A stretch of DNA of 64,000 nucleotides from positions 26,935-90,934 of the forward strand of contig NZ_SOPW01000013.1 of assembly GCF_004402015.1 (NCBI RefSeq), given 5' to 3'. A model generated the notes under the pieces. The model did no database searches. It had not been told where the DNA came from and worked only from the letters and a program-made list of their open reading frames with translations. The stretch comes from Filobacillus milosensis (GTDB lineage: Bacteria > Bacillota > Bacilli > Bacillales > Alkalibacillaceae). Below are positions 27,382 to 35,236 of the stretch, in pieces (the first letter of the stretch is position 1; every line of letters begins with the position of its first letter). A program made the translations under genes and the position numbers.

Positions 27382-28662
27382 ATGACAGATCATTTTAATC
27401 CGTATGAAATGGCGAAATCTCAATTATTAGATGCAGTAAAAGCATTATCTCTTGATGACCGAGTTTATGAAATCTTAAAAAACCCAATGCGGGTCATGGA
27501 AGTATCAATTCCTGTTCGAATGAATGATTGTTCAGTTAAAACATTTATTGGCTATCGTTCTCAGCACACCGATGTAATGGGGCCTACGAAAGGTGGAGTT
27601 CGCTTTCATCCTGGTGTTACACTAGATGAGGTTAAAGCTTTATCGATGTGGATGACATTTAAAACACAAGTTCTAGGACTGCCATATGGTGGAGCAAAGG
27701 GGGGAGTCATTGTTGATCCGAAATCACTTACCGAGAGAGAATTAGAAGAATTGAGTCGTGAATATATTCGTTCATTAATGGCAATAATTGGCCCGGATAA
27801 AGATATTCCTGCTCCCGATGTTAATACGAACTCAAAGTTAATGGGTTTAATGCTTGATGAATATGATCGAGTTCGTGGCTTTAACGTTCCAGGTTTTATC
27901 ACAGGTAAGCCTCTCATTCTAGGTGGTTCGCTAGGAAGATTAGAAGCAACGGGGAGAGGAGTAGCTATAACGATTTTGGAAGCTGTGAAACGATTGGGCT
28001 TAAATATAGAAGGTTTAAAAGTATCGATTCAAGGTTTCGGGAATGTTGGTAAATATACAGCTAAGATATTAGTTGAAATGGGTGCAAAAATCGTTGCAGT
28101 AAGTGATTCAAAAGGTGCTATTTACAAAGACACTGGTCTACCAATTGATCAACTTTTAAAATTTGTTGAAGAAGGTAACCGTGTAAGTGATTTTTCGGAA
28201 GCTGATCGTATTGAAGCGATGCAAGTTTTTGAAGTAGATTGTGATGTTGTTGTACCAGCAGCCCTAGAAAATCAAATTACAGGGGAGGTAGCAAAAAAAA
28301 TTAAAGCAAAAGTAATTGCTGAGGCAGCTAATGGTCCGACGACAAGAGAGGGTGACCAAGTCCTTTATGAAAAAGGTATTGTCGTTATACCTGATATTTT
28401 ATGTAATGCAGGCGGGGTAACCGTTTCTTATTTTGAATGGGTTCAAAATAAAATGGGATACTATTGGAAAGAAGAAGAAGTAAACAATAAGCTACAAGAA
28501 AAAATGGTAAGCTCTTTTGATAATGTTTACAAAATGTATGAACTTCATGATGTACATATGCGGACAGCAGCTTATATGGTTTCAGTTGGACGGATTGCAG
28601 AAGCTCTTAGTGCACGGGGGTGGATTAAAGAATGGTGCATGCCCTTCAAATGTAAAGAATAG
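27382..28662 (+). CDS. Glutamate dehydrogenase (RocG/GudB type)
   Basis: 426 residues with AGGAGATG upstream. It has the family blocks GPTKGGVRFHPGVTLDEVKALS (here split by the reading limit), LPYGGAKGGVIVDP with the catalytic Lys, the Rossmann motif QGFGNVGKYTA and the C-terminal CNAGGVTVSYFEW. It interconverts glutamate and 2-oxoglutarate plus ammonium, in Bacilli mainly in the catabolic direction with NAD. It probably belongs to the same transcript as the MerT-like gene. With glsA (9773), the candidate 2-OG decarboxylase and gabD it completes a glutamine-to-succinate route in the same island. Confidence 0.93.
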   Translation: MTDHFNPYEMAKSQLLDAVKALSLDDRVYEILKNPMRVMEVSIPVRMNDCSVKTFIGYRSQHTDVMGPTKGGVRFHPGVTLDEVKALSMWMTFKTQVLGLPYGGAKGGVIVDPKSLTERELEELSREYIRSLMAIIGPDKDIPAPDVNTNSKLMGLMLDEYDRVRGFNVPGFITGKPLILGGSLGRLEATGRGVAITILEAVKRLGLNIEGLKVSIQGFGNVGKYTAKILVEMGAKIVAVSDSKGAIYKDTGLPIDQLLKFVEEGNRVSDFSEADRIEAMQVFEVDCDVVVPAALENQITGEVAKKIKAKVIAEAANGPTTREGDQVLYEKGIVVIPDILCNAGGVTVSYFEWVQNKMGYYWKEEEVNNKLQEKMVSSFDNVYKMYELHDVHMRTAAYMVSVGRIAEALSARGWIKEWCMPFKCKE

Positions 28663-28697
28663 CTAAAGAATAAAATTTGTATAAAAAATGAATCTTT

Positions 28698-28727
28698 ATA
28701 GTCCCTATTATATTAGGGACTATTTTT
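28698..28727 (+). terminator. Terminator after glutamate dehydrogenase
   Basis: ATAGTCCCTA / TAGGGACTAT stem, followed by TTTTTG. Confidence 0.88.
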
Positions 28728-29105
28728 GATTTATATTATAATATTTTAATGTTAAAATATAAAGTAATTTAGAAATTTCCGTCGTCTCAACTATCGGCAT
28801 CAGTTTAACATTAGAAACGAAGGTTCTCAAGTGTTTAACTGTTCTCTTTTATGAATGGACAGGATATGGTCTTACGGTTACATCAACACGTATAAACACA
28901 TGTGTCATATTAATAACTCCAGTAGGGAAAATCAAGAATGCTCATACATGCTCCTACGGGAATCATCGGTGTTTTCATCTACATCAGCACTTAAAGAGTG
29001 GACAGTAGGGGTAAACATAGAACAAAGTGGTGATATGAAAGGATAATCTAAAAAAACATAATGGGAATTATTTGTAAATAATTCTTAATATACGAGGTGG
29101 GACAC
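28728..29105. other. Intergenic region with inverted copy of the ATATTATAAT motif
   Basis: On the minus strand, 28731-28752 reads ACATTAAAATATTATAATAT, nearly the block upstream of merA1. The rest contains an open stretch at 28855-29046 with Cys/His-rich but low-credibility coding sequence and no ribosome site. No gene is supported here. Confidence 0.4.
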
Positions 29106-30116
29106 ATGAATTTAAGACTTATAACCCTTTTGATTATTTTTTTATTTTCTTTAGAAAAAGGCGTTTTCGCTCATGATTTGGATAAACATGAATCGTTTGG
29201 TATTATCCCTATATTACCTAACATCCTTTTATGGATAACTTTATTATTTGTAGGTTTTATATGGTTTAAATTAATTTCTTCTTTAAACCATATAAAGGAC
29301 TCACGGGCGCTTAAGATCTCGAAAATTATAGGATTTTCTTTTTTACTATGGTTAATCGTTATCATCTTACAGAATTGGAGTCTAAAGGGTAATAACTATA
29401 ATCCAATCTTACATTCAATTCCATTTAACGTAGGATATATTGTATTACCTTTCACTTTATTATCTTTATTGCGGTTAGCATACATTCTGTCAAGGAAATA
29501 CCTAAGAGAGTTATTTAAAACTCCAAGATATTGGTTTTACTTCTCTGGAATTATCTTTTTATATAGTTTCTTTTATTTATTTGCGTCTGGTTTATTTGTT
29601 TCTTCCCTAATTGCTTTGCCGAGTTCGGAAGATCTACCACGGTCATCTAATAGTTTTTTGTTATTCTCAAAAACCTACGGTCCACTAACTATGTGGGATA
29701 CTGTTGATTTTTGGCTACCGAATATCAAACTTTACGGAGTCGTGTCGATTGGAACTTTAATGATGATGTTGAGTGTTTCAATCTTAATGGCAGTCAATAT
29801 CTTTATGGTTATATATGGTTGGAAAATGAAAAAAGCCAAAAAGAAGAACTTAATGGTAATAGGTAGTACAACAGGGTCAAGTGTTGCGATGGCGGCCACT
29901 TCATTTTGTTGTTGTTGTTTACCAGCTTTATACCCAGTTATTGCACTTTTATTTGGTGCTGCTGCTGCTGAAACAATATCAATTGCACTGATAAATTCAT
30001 CCGGTCTACTCTTTAATGTTATACAAATAGGCCTTCTATCTTTAATCATACTTTCCATAATAGCAACCTCTAGAATTATAAAAAGTATGGAACCTGATAC
30101 ATGTACAATAAATTAA
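29106..30116 (+). CDS. Polytopic membrane protein with FCCCCLP motif
   Basis: 336 residues from ATG 29106 (GAGGTGG 7 nt upstream). A cleavable-type N-terminal helix ends at VFAHDLDKH; seven further membrane helices follow. The last third contains ATSFCCCCLPALYPVIALLF, four consecutive cysteines at the start of a helix, then a Gly/Ala-rich helix. The CCxxP pattern recalls the mercuric transporters MerT and MerF, but the protein is four times longer and otherwise unfamiliar. A metal transport or sensing role in the membrane is inferred from motif and neighbours. Confidence 0.65.
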   Translation: MNLRLITLLIIFLFSLEKGVFAHDLDKHESFGIIPILPNILLWITLLFVGFIWFKLISSLNHIKDSRALKISKIIGFSFLLWLIVIILQNWSLKGNNYNPILHSIPFNVGYIVLPFTLLSLLRLAYILSRKYLRELFKTPRYWFYFSGIIFLYSFFYLFASGLFVSSLIALPSSEDLPRSSNSFLLFSKTYGPLTMWDTVDFWLPNIKLYGVVSIGTLMMMLSVSILMAVNIFMVIYGWKMKKAKKKNLMVIGSTTGSSVAMAATSFCCCCLPALYPVIALLFGAAAAETISIALINSSGLLFNVIQIGLLSLIILSIIATSRIIKSMEPDTCTIN

Positions 30117-30398
30117 AAATGTTGCTAAAATAAAATCTAATATAAATCCAAAACAAAAAAATAGAGTCTAAAAATGGTCAAGAGATTGGTGAAATTTAAA
30201 GTGATAAATGCATGTCAAATTTTTACCGGTTTTATTTTTAACAATGGGATTTACTGAATGCTTAGAACCGGGGGGATGTACATAGTTTCTGAATGGTAAT
30301 AAATGGTATTATTCGTAATTGTCACTGTACCAATCACCGAAACCTTGCTCCTCAGTCATAAATTTTATCAAGGTAAAATATTAGCAATGTTTATCATA
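30117..30398. other. Non-coding stretch
   Basis: AT-rich sequence after the FCCCC gene. No ORF with a ribosome site and no clear hairpin were found. Confidence 0.4.
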
Positions 30399-30536
30399 CT
30401 ACAGCGATTTATTATTGTTATTGACGCTCGTTTCGTACAATTTTTTTAATAAATACGATTGATATACATTGCTTACAAACATAAAAGCACATAAAGCACA
30501 CATTATTATCATCATAGTTTTTATCCATTTAAACAT
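30399..30536 (-). CDS. 45-residue single-span membrane peptide
   Basis: The ORF begins MFKWIKTMMIIMCALCAFMF behind AAAGGTGTGG, about 7 nt upstream of the ATG. One hydrophobic helix contains a Cys-x2-Cys pair (CALC) and several methionines, followed by a polar tail ending NNNNKSL. It resembles other tiny membrane peptides of Bacilli, and of metal clusters, but cannot be assigned. A hairpin AAAGGAATATCTTT / AAAGATGTTCCTTT lies at 30561-30600, just upstream. Confidence 0.5.
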   Translation of the reverse strand: MFKWIKTMMIIMCALCAFMFVSNVYQSYLLKKLYETSVNNNNKSL

Positions 30537-31187
30537 GATTACCACACCTTTAAAGTTTTAAATAAAGGAATATCTTTTCTCATACAAAGATGTTCCTTTT
30601 TTAAAAATTAGACTTGTTGTTCTATACAATTACTACAACTTTTGTATCCTTTTTTATCTGTTGACGAATTTCCTCAGTTAATTGGGATTCTCAATCCTGT
30701 TGTAGCATTCGTAAATTCTTTTTGCCTATTTTTTCATATTAACTGTTGTCACGACACTCATATCCTTAACAGGGTTTATGGAGAGGGCGAAAGAATGTCA
30801 TTCTTGTAGCTGGGTTAATCAACTCTTTCGATGATCTTAAATATTTTTAACAAGTTCTCTCTTAAGTGGCCCCAGGGTTAACCTTCTATCACTACTAGGA
30901 TAATGTACCCCACTTTTGTCTAAAGATATTCATTCATTGAATTTGGTTGCTCACTTTTAACTCTTAATGTTGGATATTATAGAAATGTTTCATAACCCTT
31001 TAATTAATTTAATTTCATAGAGAAGAAAGGTAAAAAACGATTATTTTAGCAGGATAGGGAGTATTTCTGGAAGAAACCCCCTACTGTGTGTATAGTGTCT
31101 TGGATTAATATGAATACAGGTATGACAAGAATTTATAGCACCTTTAAAGACTTCGGATTAAATGGGGAAGTTAAAAAAATTTTTCGT
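30537..31187. other. 650-bp gap with decayed gene pieces
   Basis: The minus strand around 30610-30730 reads as an interrupted coding segment (KNLRMLQQD, stop, ESQLTEEIRQQIKKDTKVVV), typical of a pseudogene tail. No intact ORF with a ribosome site was found. The last 100 bp lead into the promoter at 31188. Confidence 0.4.
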
Positions 31188-31215
31188 TTGACATATTAAA
31201 GAAATGAAATATAAT
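31188..31215 (+). promoter_or_regulatory. Promoter TTGACATATTAA-N10-TATAAT
   Basis: -35 TTGACA (31188-31193), 16-bp spacer, -10 TATAAT (31210-31215). The first 12 bases are identical to the promoter at 25701. Confidence 0.65.
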
Positions 31216-31307
31216 AATATATAAATTCTTTGTTTTTTTACTAATTTCTATCTGATGAAGAGGAATGAGGCTTTACTGCTAAATAATATAGTAAGGAAGT
31301 GATAAAT

Positions 31308-31775
31308 ATGAATAAATCAAATATGAATAAATCATTGATTATTGTATTTGTACTTACAATAGGTGTCCTATCAGGGTGTGGAATAGTATCTAATGTTTCT
31401 CAATTGACAACTAATCAGATCACTAGTCAGGCTTCATCGAACACAAATAAAGAGATAACGAATCAGACTTTATTGAACAAGGAGGCAACGAATAAGGTCT
31501 CAAAGAGCGAAACACTTAGCGAAAAATCTGTTACAAAAACAAAAGGGGATGTAGAAGGGGAACTTGTCCTTTTTCTTAAACCGGGTCCATGTTGTCCAAT
31601 ATTATCTGATGCTGAACTTGAAAAAATTGTTCGGGAACTGCCCGGTATTAGTAAGGCAACTGCTGGAACAGATGGACGAATGAGTATATCGTATGATGCA
31701 TCGAAAACATCTTTAAGGGAAATACAAATTCAAATCTTACAAAATTCAGGATATTACGCAAAAATGAATGAATAA
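31308..31775 (+). CDS. Lipoprotein with C-terminal HMA-like (MerP-fold) domain
   Basis: 155 residues from ATG 31308 (AAGGAAGTGAT upstream). Signal peptide with lipobox LSGCG; a Thr/Asn/Ser/Lys-rich linker of about 60 residues; then a ferredoxin-like heavy-metal domain with FLKPGPCCPILSDAELEKIV and SISYDASKTSLREIQ. Instead of the HMA motif CxxC it has adjacent cysteines (PCCP). This is an extracytoplasmic, membrane-tethered metal-binding domain, the Gram-positive counterpart of periplasmic MerP. Own promoter of the shared type. Ligand identity (Hg or another soft metal) is inferred. Confidence 0.75.
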   Translation: MNKSNMNKSLIIVFVLTIGVLSGCGIVSNVSQLTTNQITSQASSNTNKEITNQTLLNKEATNKVSKSETLSEKSVTKTKGDVEGELVLFLKPGPCCPILSDAELEKIVRELPGISKATAGTDGRMSISYDASKTSLREIQIQILQNSGYYAKMNE

Positions 31776-31940
31776 AACTGGTAGATAATGCAAATTATCC
31801 TTTGTGTTGTTTCATACTAAAAAGGGGAATAAGTTTTTATTTAAATGTGAAATTGCTTTTCATAAAAATGATTCCATGCCTTTATATGGCATTTATTTTC
31901 ATGGTGCTTCTATGATAATGATTTAAAAAAAGTTCATTTT

Positions 31941-31974
31941 TTAACAATGTATTAAGATATTAAAATGTTATAAT
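31941..31974 (+). promoter_or_regulatory. Promoter region of tlpA-ccdA unit
   Basis: TATAAT at 31969-31974 is preceded by TATTAAGATATTA (31950-31962), identical over 13 bases to the merA1 promoter block. TTAACA at the left and TGTTA at the right form outer dyad arms. Confidence 0.5.
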
Positions 31975-32065
31975 TTTATAAATACAGATATCAAATAGAA
32001 CGCTAAGGGTATAAAAGCAGATTTTTTTGCTTTTTATATCTAAGTTGTTCAAAGGAGTGAAAAGC

Positions 32066-32554
32066 ATGAATACCCGCATGGGACTAATTGTAGCCTTAAT
32101 TTTTATAATTGTTTTATCCGGATGTAGTACCGCAAATCAAAAATATGAAGATCCTCCTTTTTCTTTTAATGCAAAGGACGTTCACGGAAATAGTGTAAGT
32201 TTGAAAAATGATGCTCCTACTATAATGTACTTTATGGCATCATGGTGCCCCACTTGTATAGGAGGAGAAAGAGTACTGAAAGAGGTTAATGAACTGTATC
32301 CTAAGGTTCAACTAGTTACAATTGATGTTGATCCAGTTACAGATACGGTAGAAAGTTTAACTGAGTTTCAAAAAATGTATGGTGGAAATTGGTCTCATGT
32401 TTTGGATGAAGGCCAAAAAATATCTAAAGGTTACAGTGTAAATCGCTTAGAAGAAATGATAGTAGTAGATAAAGATCAAGAAGTAGTATTTCGTGGAACG
32501 AATCCTTCATTAGATGAGCTGAAAGAAGCTTTATCTAGTATAGGGGTGAAATAG
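32066..32554 (+). CDS. TlpA/ResA-like thioredoxin-fold lipoprotein
   Basis: 162 residues from ATG 32066 (AAAGGAGTG upstream); the frame extends 13 codons further without support. Lipobox VLSGCS, then a thioredoxin fold with the active site ASWCPTCIGG and YSVNRLEEMIVVDKDQ containing the expected cis-Pro region replaced by Glu-Glu. It would be an extracytoplasmic thiol-disulfide reductase tethered to the membrane. Its stop TAG overlaps the GTG start of the CcdA gene, so the pair is co-translated; CcdA is the usual electron donor for ResA/TlpA proteins. Confidence 0.88.
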   Translation: MNTRMGLIVALIFIIVLSGCSTANQKYEDPPFSFNAKDVHGNSVSLKNDAPTIMYFMASWCPTCIGGERVLKEVNELYPKVQLVTIDVDPVTDTVESLTEFQKMYGGNWSHVLDEGQKISKGYSVNRLEEMIVVDKDQEVVFRGTNPSLDELKEALSSIGVK

Positions 32555-33231
32555 TGGGTATTTCTTTTTTATTTATTTTTACAGCAGGTATGCTTGCAGC
32601 TATAAACCCATGTGGAATTGTAATGCTCCCATCCTATATTTCCTATCTCATTGGTGGGGAAAAGGTACAAATGTCAAAATGGTCATTTATTATAAAGGGT
32701 TTAGGACTTGGTCTATCAATGACATCCGGCTTTTTAACAGTATTTATTGTTGTGGGACTATTAATAAGTTGGATTGGAGGAGAGTTAGCCCGTTATTTTC
32801 CTATTTTCTCCCTTCTGATAGCCATTTTACTAGCAATGTTAGGTGCTGGAATGTTATTTGGAAAATACCTTCCGGTTAGGACACTTTCGATTAATGTGAA
32901 ACCGGGTAAGGGATCCGTTTATTTTTATGGTATTGCCTATGCGATTACATCGTTAGGCTGCACACTACCAGTATTTTTATTAGTTGTTTCTCAATCAATG
33001 AGTGAAAATAATATTATCGGAATCATTGGTAACTTTTTTGTTTTTTCTCTAGGAATGGGGCTAGTTGTAACAGTTATAACCATTGTGTCTCTTATTTCCA
33101 AGAATTTCGTTCACAAGTTTTTACAAAAATATATACCCCTTGTGAACAAACTAGTAGCAAGTATTATTTTAATATCTGGTTTATATTTTATTTATTATTG
33201 GACTTTCGGTTTAGGTGGAGTATTGAATTGA
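32554..33231 (+). CDS. CcdA-family thiol-reductant membrane transporter
   Basis: 225 residues with six membrane helices. The two redox cysteines are seen in AAINPCGIVMLP (helix 1) and TSLGCTLPVFLL (helix 4), the positions typical of CcdA/DsbD. It carries electrons from cytosolic thioredoxin to extracytoplasmic thiol proteins. The GTG start overlaps the stop of the TlpA-like lipoprotein, so the partner is almost certainly that protein. No cytochrome c genes are nearby, so the module is more likely to keep metal-binding thiols reduced. Confidence 0.88.
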   Translation: MGISFLFIFTAGMLAAINPCGIVMLPSYISYLIGGEKVQMSKWSFIIKGLGLGLSMTSGFLTVFIVVGLLISWIGGELARYFPIFSLLIAILLAMLGAGMLFGKYLPVRTLSINVKPGKGSVYFYGIAYAITSLGCTLPVFLLVVSQSMSENNIIGIIGNFFVFSLGMGLVVTVITIVSLISKNFVHKFLQKYIPLVNKLVASIILISGLYFIYYWTFGLGGVLN

Positions 33232-33259
33232 AACTAAATATCAATAAAGGTGATGAATA

Positions 33260-33571
33260 ATGGATAACAACAATGTAACAGTGATCTTACCTATACAAGG
33301 AATGACTTGTAGTGGTTGTGAATCCCATATTAATAGGACTTTGGAGAAGACGAGTGCTAAAAACATAAAAACGAGTTTTCGTAAGAAGGAAACTCGCTTT
33401 CAAATTAGTGAAACTGAAATAGAAAAAGTAAAAGCTTTAATCGCAGAAGAAACAGGTTATAAAGTAGGAAAAGAAAATATATTAACTTCAATAGAAGAAT
33501 TTGATAATGAAAAAGAAGTTTTACATCAAAAAGGATTTTTTTCAAAAATGAAAGAGCTTTTTAGAAGTTAA
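33260..33571 (+). CDS. MerP-like cytosolic HMA-domain protein
   Basis: 103 residues. Residues 1-75 form one HMA domain with GMTCSGCESHINRTLEKTS and end KVGKENILT, strikingly like the N-terminal domains of both MerA proteins in this window (GMTCTSC, GMTCTGC). No signal peptide, so cytosolic. A basic/hydrophobic C-terminal helix (GFFSKMKELFRS) could associate with the membrane. It probably shuttles Hg(II) or another soft metal to MerA. It may have arisen by duplication of the merA 5' region. Confidence 0.82.
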   Translation: MDNNNVTVILPIQGMTCSGCESHINRTLEKTSAKNIKTSFRKKETRFQISETEIEKVKALIAEETGYKVGKENILTSIEEFDNEKEVLHQKGFFSKMKELFRS

Positions 33572-33582
33572 GGGAAAAAAAT

Positions 33583-33606
33583 GGGCGAAGGCTTGTCGCC
33601 CTTTTT
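33583..33606 (+). terminator. Intra-operon hairpin
   Basis: GGGCGA / TCGCCC stem followed by TTTTT, between the HMA gene and the second CcdA-like gene. Likely partial termination. Confidence 0.75.
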
Positions 33607-33635
33607 GATTTTGTAAAGTAGGAAAGGTGATATTT

Positions 33636-34364
33636 TTGTATGAAATTCTTAATTCCTTTAGTCAACTTTTATATGGTCCGTTAACAGGTTTAACTAATGG
33701 CTTCGGCCATATTCCCATTTTATCTGCATTTTTTTTAGGAGTACTCGCTGCCGCCTCTCCGTGTCAATTAACAGGAAATATTGCAGCCATAACACTCTAT
33801 GGAAACCGTTCAGTACAGGAAAGAATTCCTTGGTTTGACGTCATTCTCTATTTATTTGGGAAAATTATAGTTTTTACTGGATTCGGATTATTAATCTGGT
33901 ATTTTGGAAAAGATATTTCCAGAGAACTTACGATATATTTCCCATGGGTTCAAAAATTAATGGGTCCTCTATATATATTAATAGGTCTTCATTTATTAGG
34001 GAAAATTCAATTTAAATGGCCATCCTTTTTAAGGCAAAGAAATAATAAGTTTATTAATAATGGAAAGGCTAGTTCGTTCTTGTTTGGAGTTATGTATTCA
34101 CTAGGGTTTTGTCCGACCATGTTTGTTTTGTTTTTCGTTACCTTGATGCCAATGGTCTTAAGTTCTTCTTACGGCATGATTCTTCCAAGTTTATTTGGAA
34201 TCGGAACAGCATTCCCTTTCCTTATTTTTTTGTTTTTGATTTGGTATTTTGGGATTAATGGAACAATCATGAACAAAGGGAGGTCAGTAGGAAAAAAAAT
34301 CCATCAATTCGCAGCATTGTTTCTAATACTTTTGGGTATATCAGATACCATCACTTATTGGTAA
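33636..34364 (+). CDS. Second CcdA/DsbD-like membrane protein
   Basis: About 242 residues from TTG 33636, chosen because AAAGGTG lies 6-7 nt upstream; GTG 33627 is too close to it. Six membrane helices; redox-type cysteines in AAASPCQLTGN (helix 1) and LGFCPTMFVLFF (helix 4), matching the CcdA pair, with QLTGN replacing the usual PxxP sequence. It differs strongly from the CcdA at 32554, so the two are not a recent duplication. It may pass reductant to, or transport, a distinct partner, possibly the adjacent MASCC protein. Confidence 0.72.
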   Translation: MYEILNSFSQLLYGPLTGLTNGFGHIPILSAFFLGVLAAASPCQLTGNIAAITLYGNRSVQERIPWFDVILYLFGKIIVFTGFGLLIWYFGKDISRELTIYFPWVQKLMGPLYILIGLHLLGKIQFKWPSFLRQRNNKFINNGKASSFLFGVMYSLGFCPTMFVLFFVTLMPMVLSSSYGMILPSLFGIGTAFPFLIFLFLIWYFGINGTIMNKGRSVGKKIHQFAALFLILLGISDTITYW

Positions 34365-34384
34365 GGTTTGTGAGGTGAAAAATA

Positions 34385-34891
34385 ATGGCAAGTTGTTGTT
34401 CTATCGATATTAACAACTATTTTGATAGCATTATTATTGGTGAGGACTATTTTAGCTTATCAATGGCTTTTCATTCCATTTCTTTTGGAATGAAAACGGC
34501 ATTAGTCGTTAAAAAAGATCTAGATATAGCAATAATGAAATTTTTAGAACGATTTGACTCTTATATTGAACGGGATACAACAATGCCAAAATCTCTTGAA
34601 GATACAAAAGAAGATTTCCATCTCTCGCTTTTTGAAGATAATAAGTTAACTATAAAACAAAATGGCATTTCAATAGAAAAAAAAGAAATAGAAGGAAATA
34701 TTATCATTATTAATGAACAATATGCCGTGAACTTCAAAAATGATTATTTTGAAGGGGGATTTTTTTACAAAGACAAAATAATAAAGATCCAGCCAGAATT
34801 TTGGCTAAGTTATTTTTCGAATGATGATGAACAAAAAGAAATATGGGATGCTTCCGAATACTTTGTTAAAAAATTAATAGTAAAAAATTGA
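34385..34891 (+). CDS. MASCC protein, possible degenerate flavoprotein N-terminal domain
   Basis: 168 residues with GAGGTG upstream. It begins MASCCSIDINN, then YFDSIIIGEDYFSLSMAFHS and GMKTALVVKKD, which mimic the first beta-alpha-beta unit of MerA ([16 protein letters not shown], then [10 protein letters not shown]), but the Gly-x-Gly-x-x-Gly needed for FAD is lost. The remainder is acidic and beta-rich with no catalytic Cys motif. It looks like a remodelled, non-enzymatic descendant of a flavin reductase domain. Its N-terminal Cys pair suggests metal binding. I know no named family for it. Confidence 0.5.
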   Translation: MASCCSIDINNYFDSIIIGEDYFSLSMAFHSISFGMKTALVVKKDLDIAIMKFLERFDSYIERDTTMPKSLEDTKEDFHLSLFEDNKLTIKQNGISIEKKEIEGNIIIINEQYAVNFKNDYFEGGFFYKDKIIKIQPEFWLSYFSNDDEQKEIWDASEYFVKKLIVKN

Positions 34892-34910
34892 GCCTACGAG
34901 GCTTTTTTTT
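34891..34910 (+). terminator. Terminator of tlpA-ccdA-HMA unit
   Basis: AGCCTACGAGGCT followed by eight T residues; the stem begins at the last base of the stop codon. Confidence 0.8.
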
Positions 34911-35018
34911 GTTGCAAATATTTTGAATGGTAAATGTTTAGAAAGTAAAAAGGAACAAATGACTAATGTTTACATAAATTGTAGAGGGAATACAATAATC
35001 AATAAGAAGGTGGTCTTT

Positions 35019-35213
35019 ATGAACTTTTCCCCATATCCTTATGGATACAACGAAATTATGATGCGTGAAGAAATGAAGATGAAAAACAATGCACAAATGC
35101 AATCAATGATGAAAATGATGATGGATCATATGAAAACAACACAAGAAATTAAGGGAATAGTTAGTGAAATAAATGAGCGTTTAAAATTTATGGAAAACCA
35201 GTACAAAATCTAA
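35019..35213 (+). CDS. Met-rich small protein (64 aa)
   Basis: ATG 35019 has AAGGTGG 7 nt upstream; the open frame to the left lacks a start signal. It begins MNFSPYPYGYNEIMM and contains QMQSMMKMMMDHMKTTQE, eight methionines in 18 residues, then an amphipathic coiled-coil-like helix. Tyr/Pro-rich N-terminus plus helix is reminiscent of small spore-coat proteins; the Met cluster could alternatively bind soft metals. It stands 23 bp upstream of the DUF3231-like gene and is likely co-transcribed with it. Confidence 0.55.
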   Translation: MNFSPYPYGYNEIMMREEMKMKNNAQMQSMMKMMMDHMKTTQEIKGIVSEINERLKFMENQYKI

Positions 35214-35236
35214 AAAGGAAAAGGGAGTTGTATTTG

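Noticed and set aside
28855..29046. A 63-codon plus-strand ORF before the FCCCC gene
   Set aside because: No ribosome site, unusual composition and no recognisable motif.
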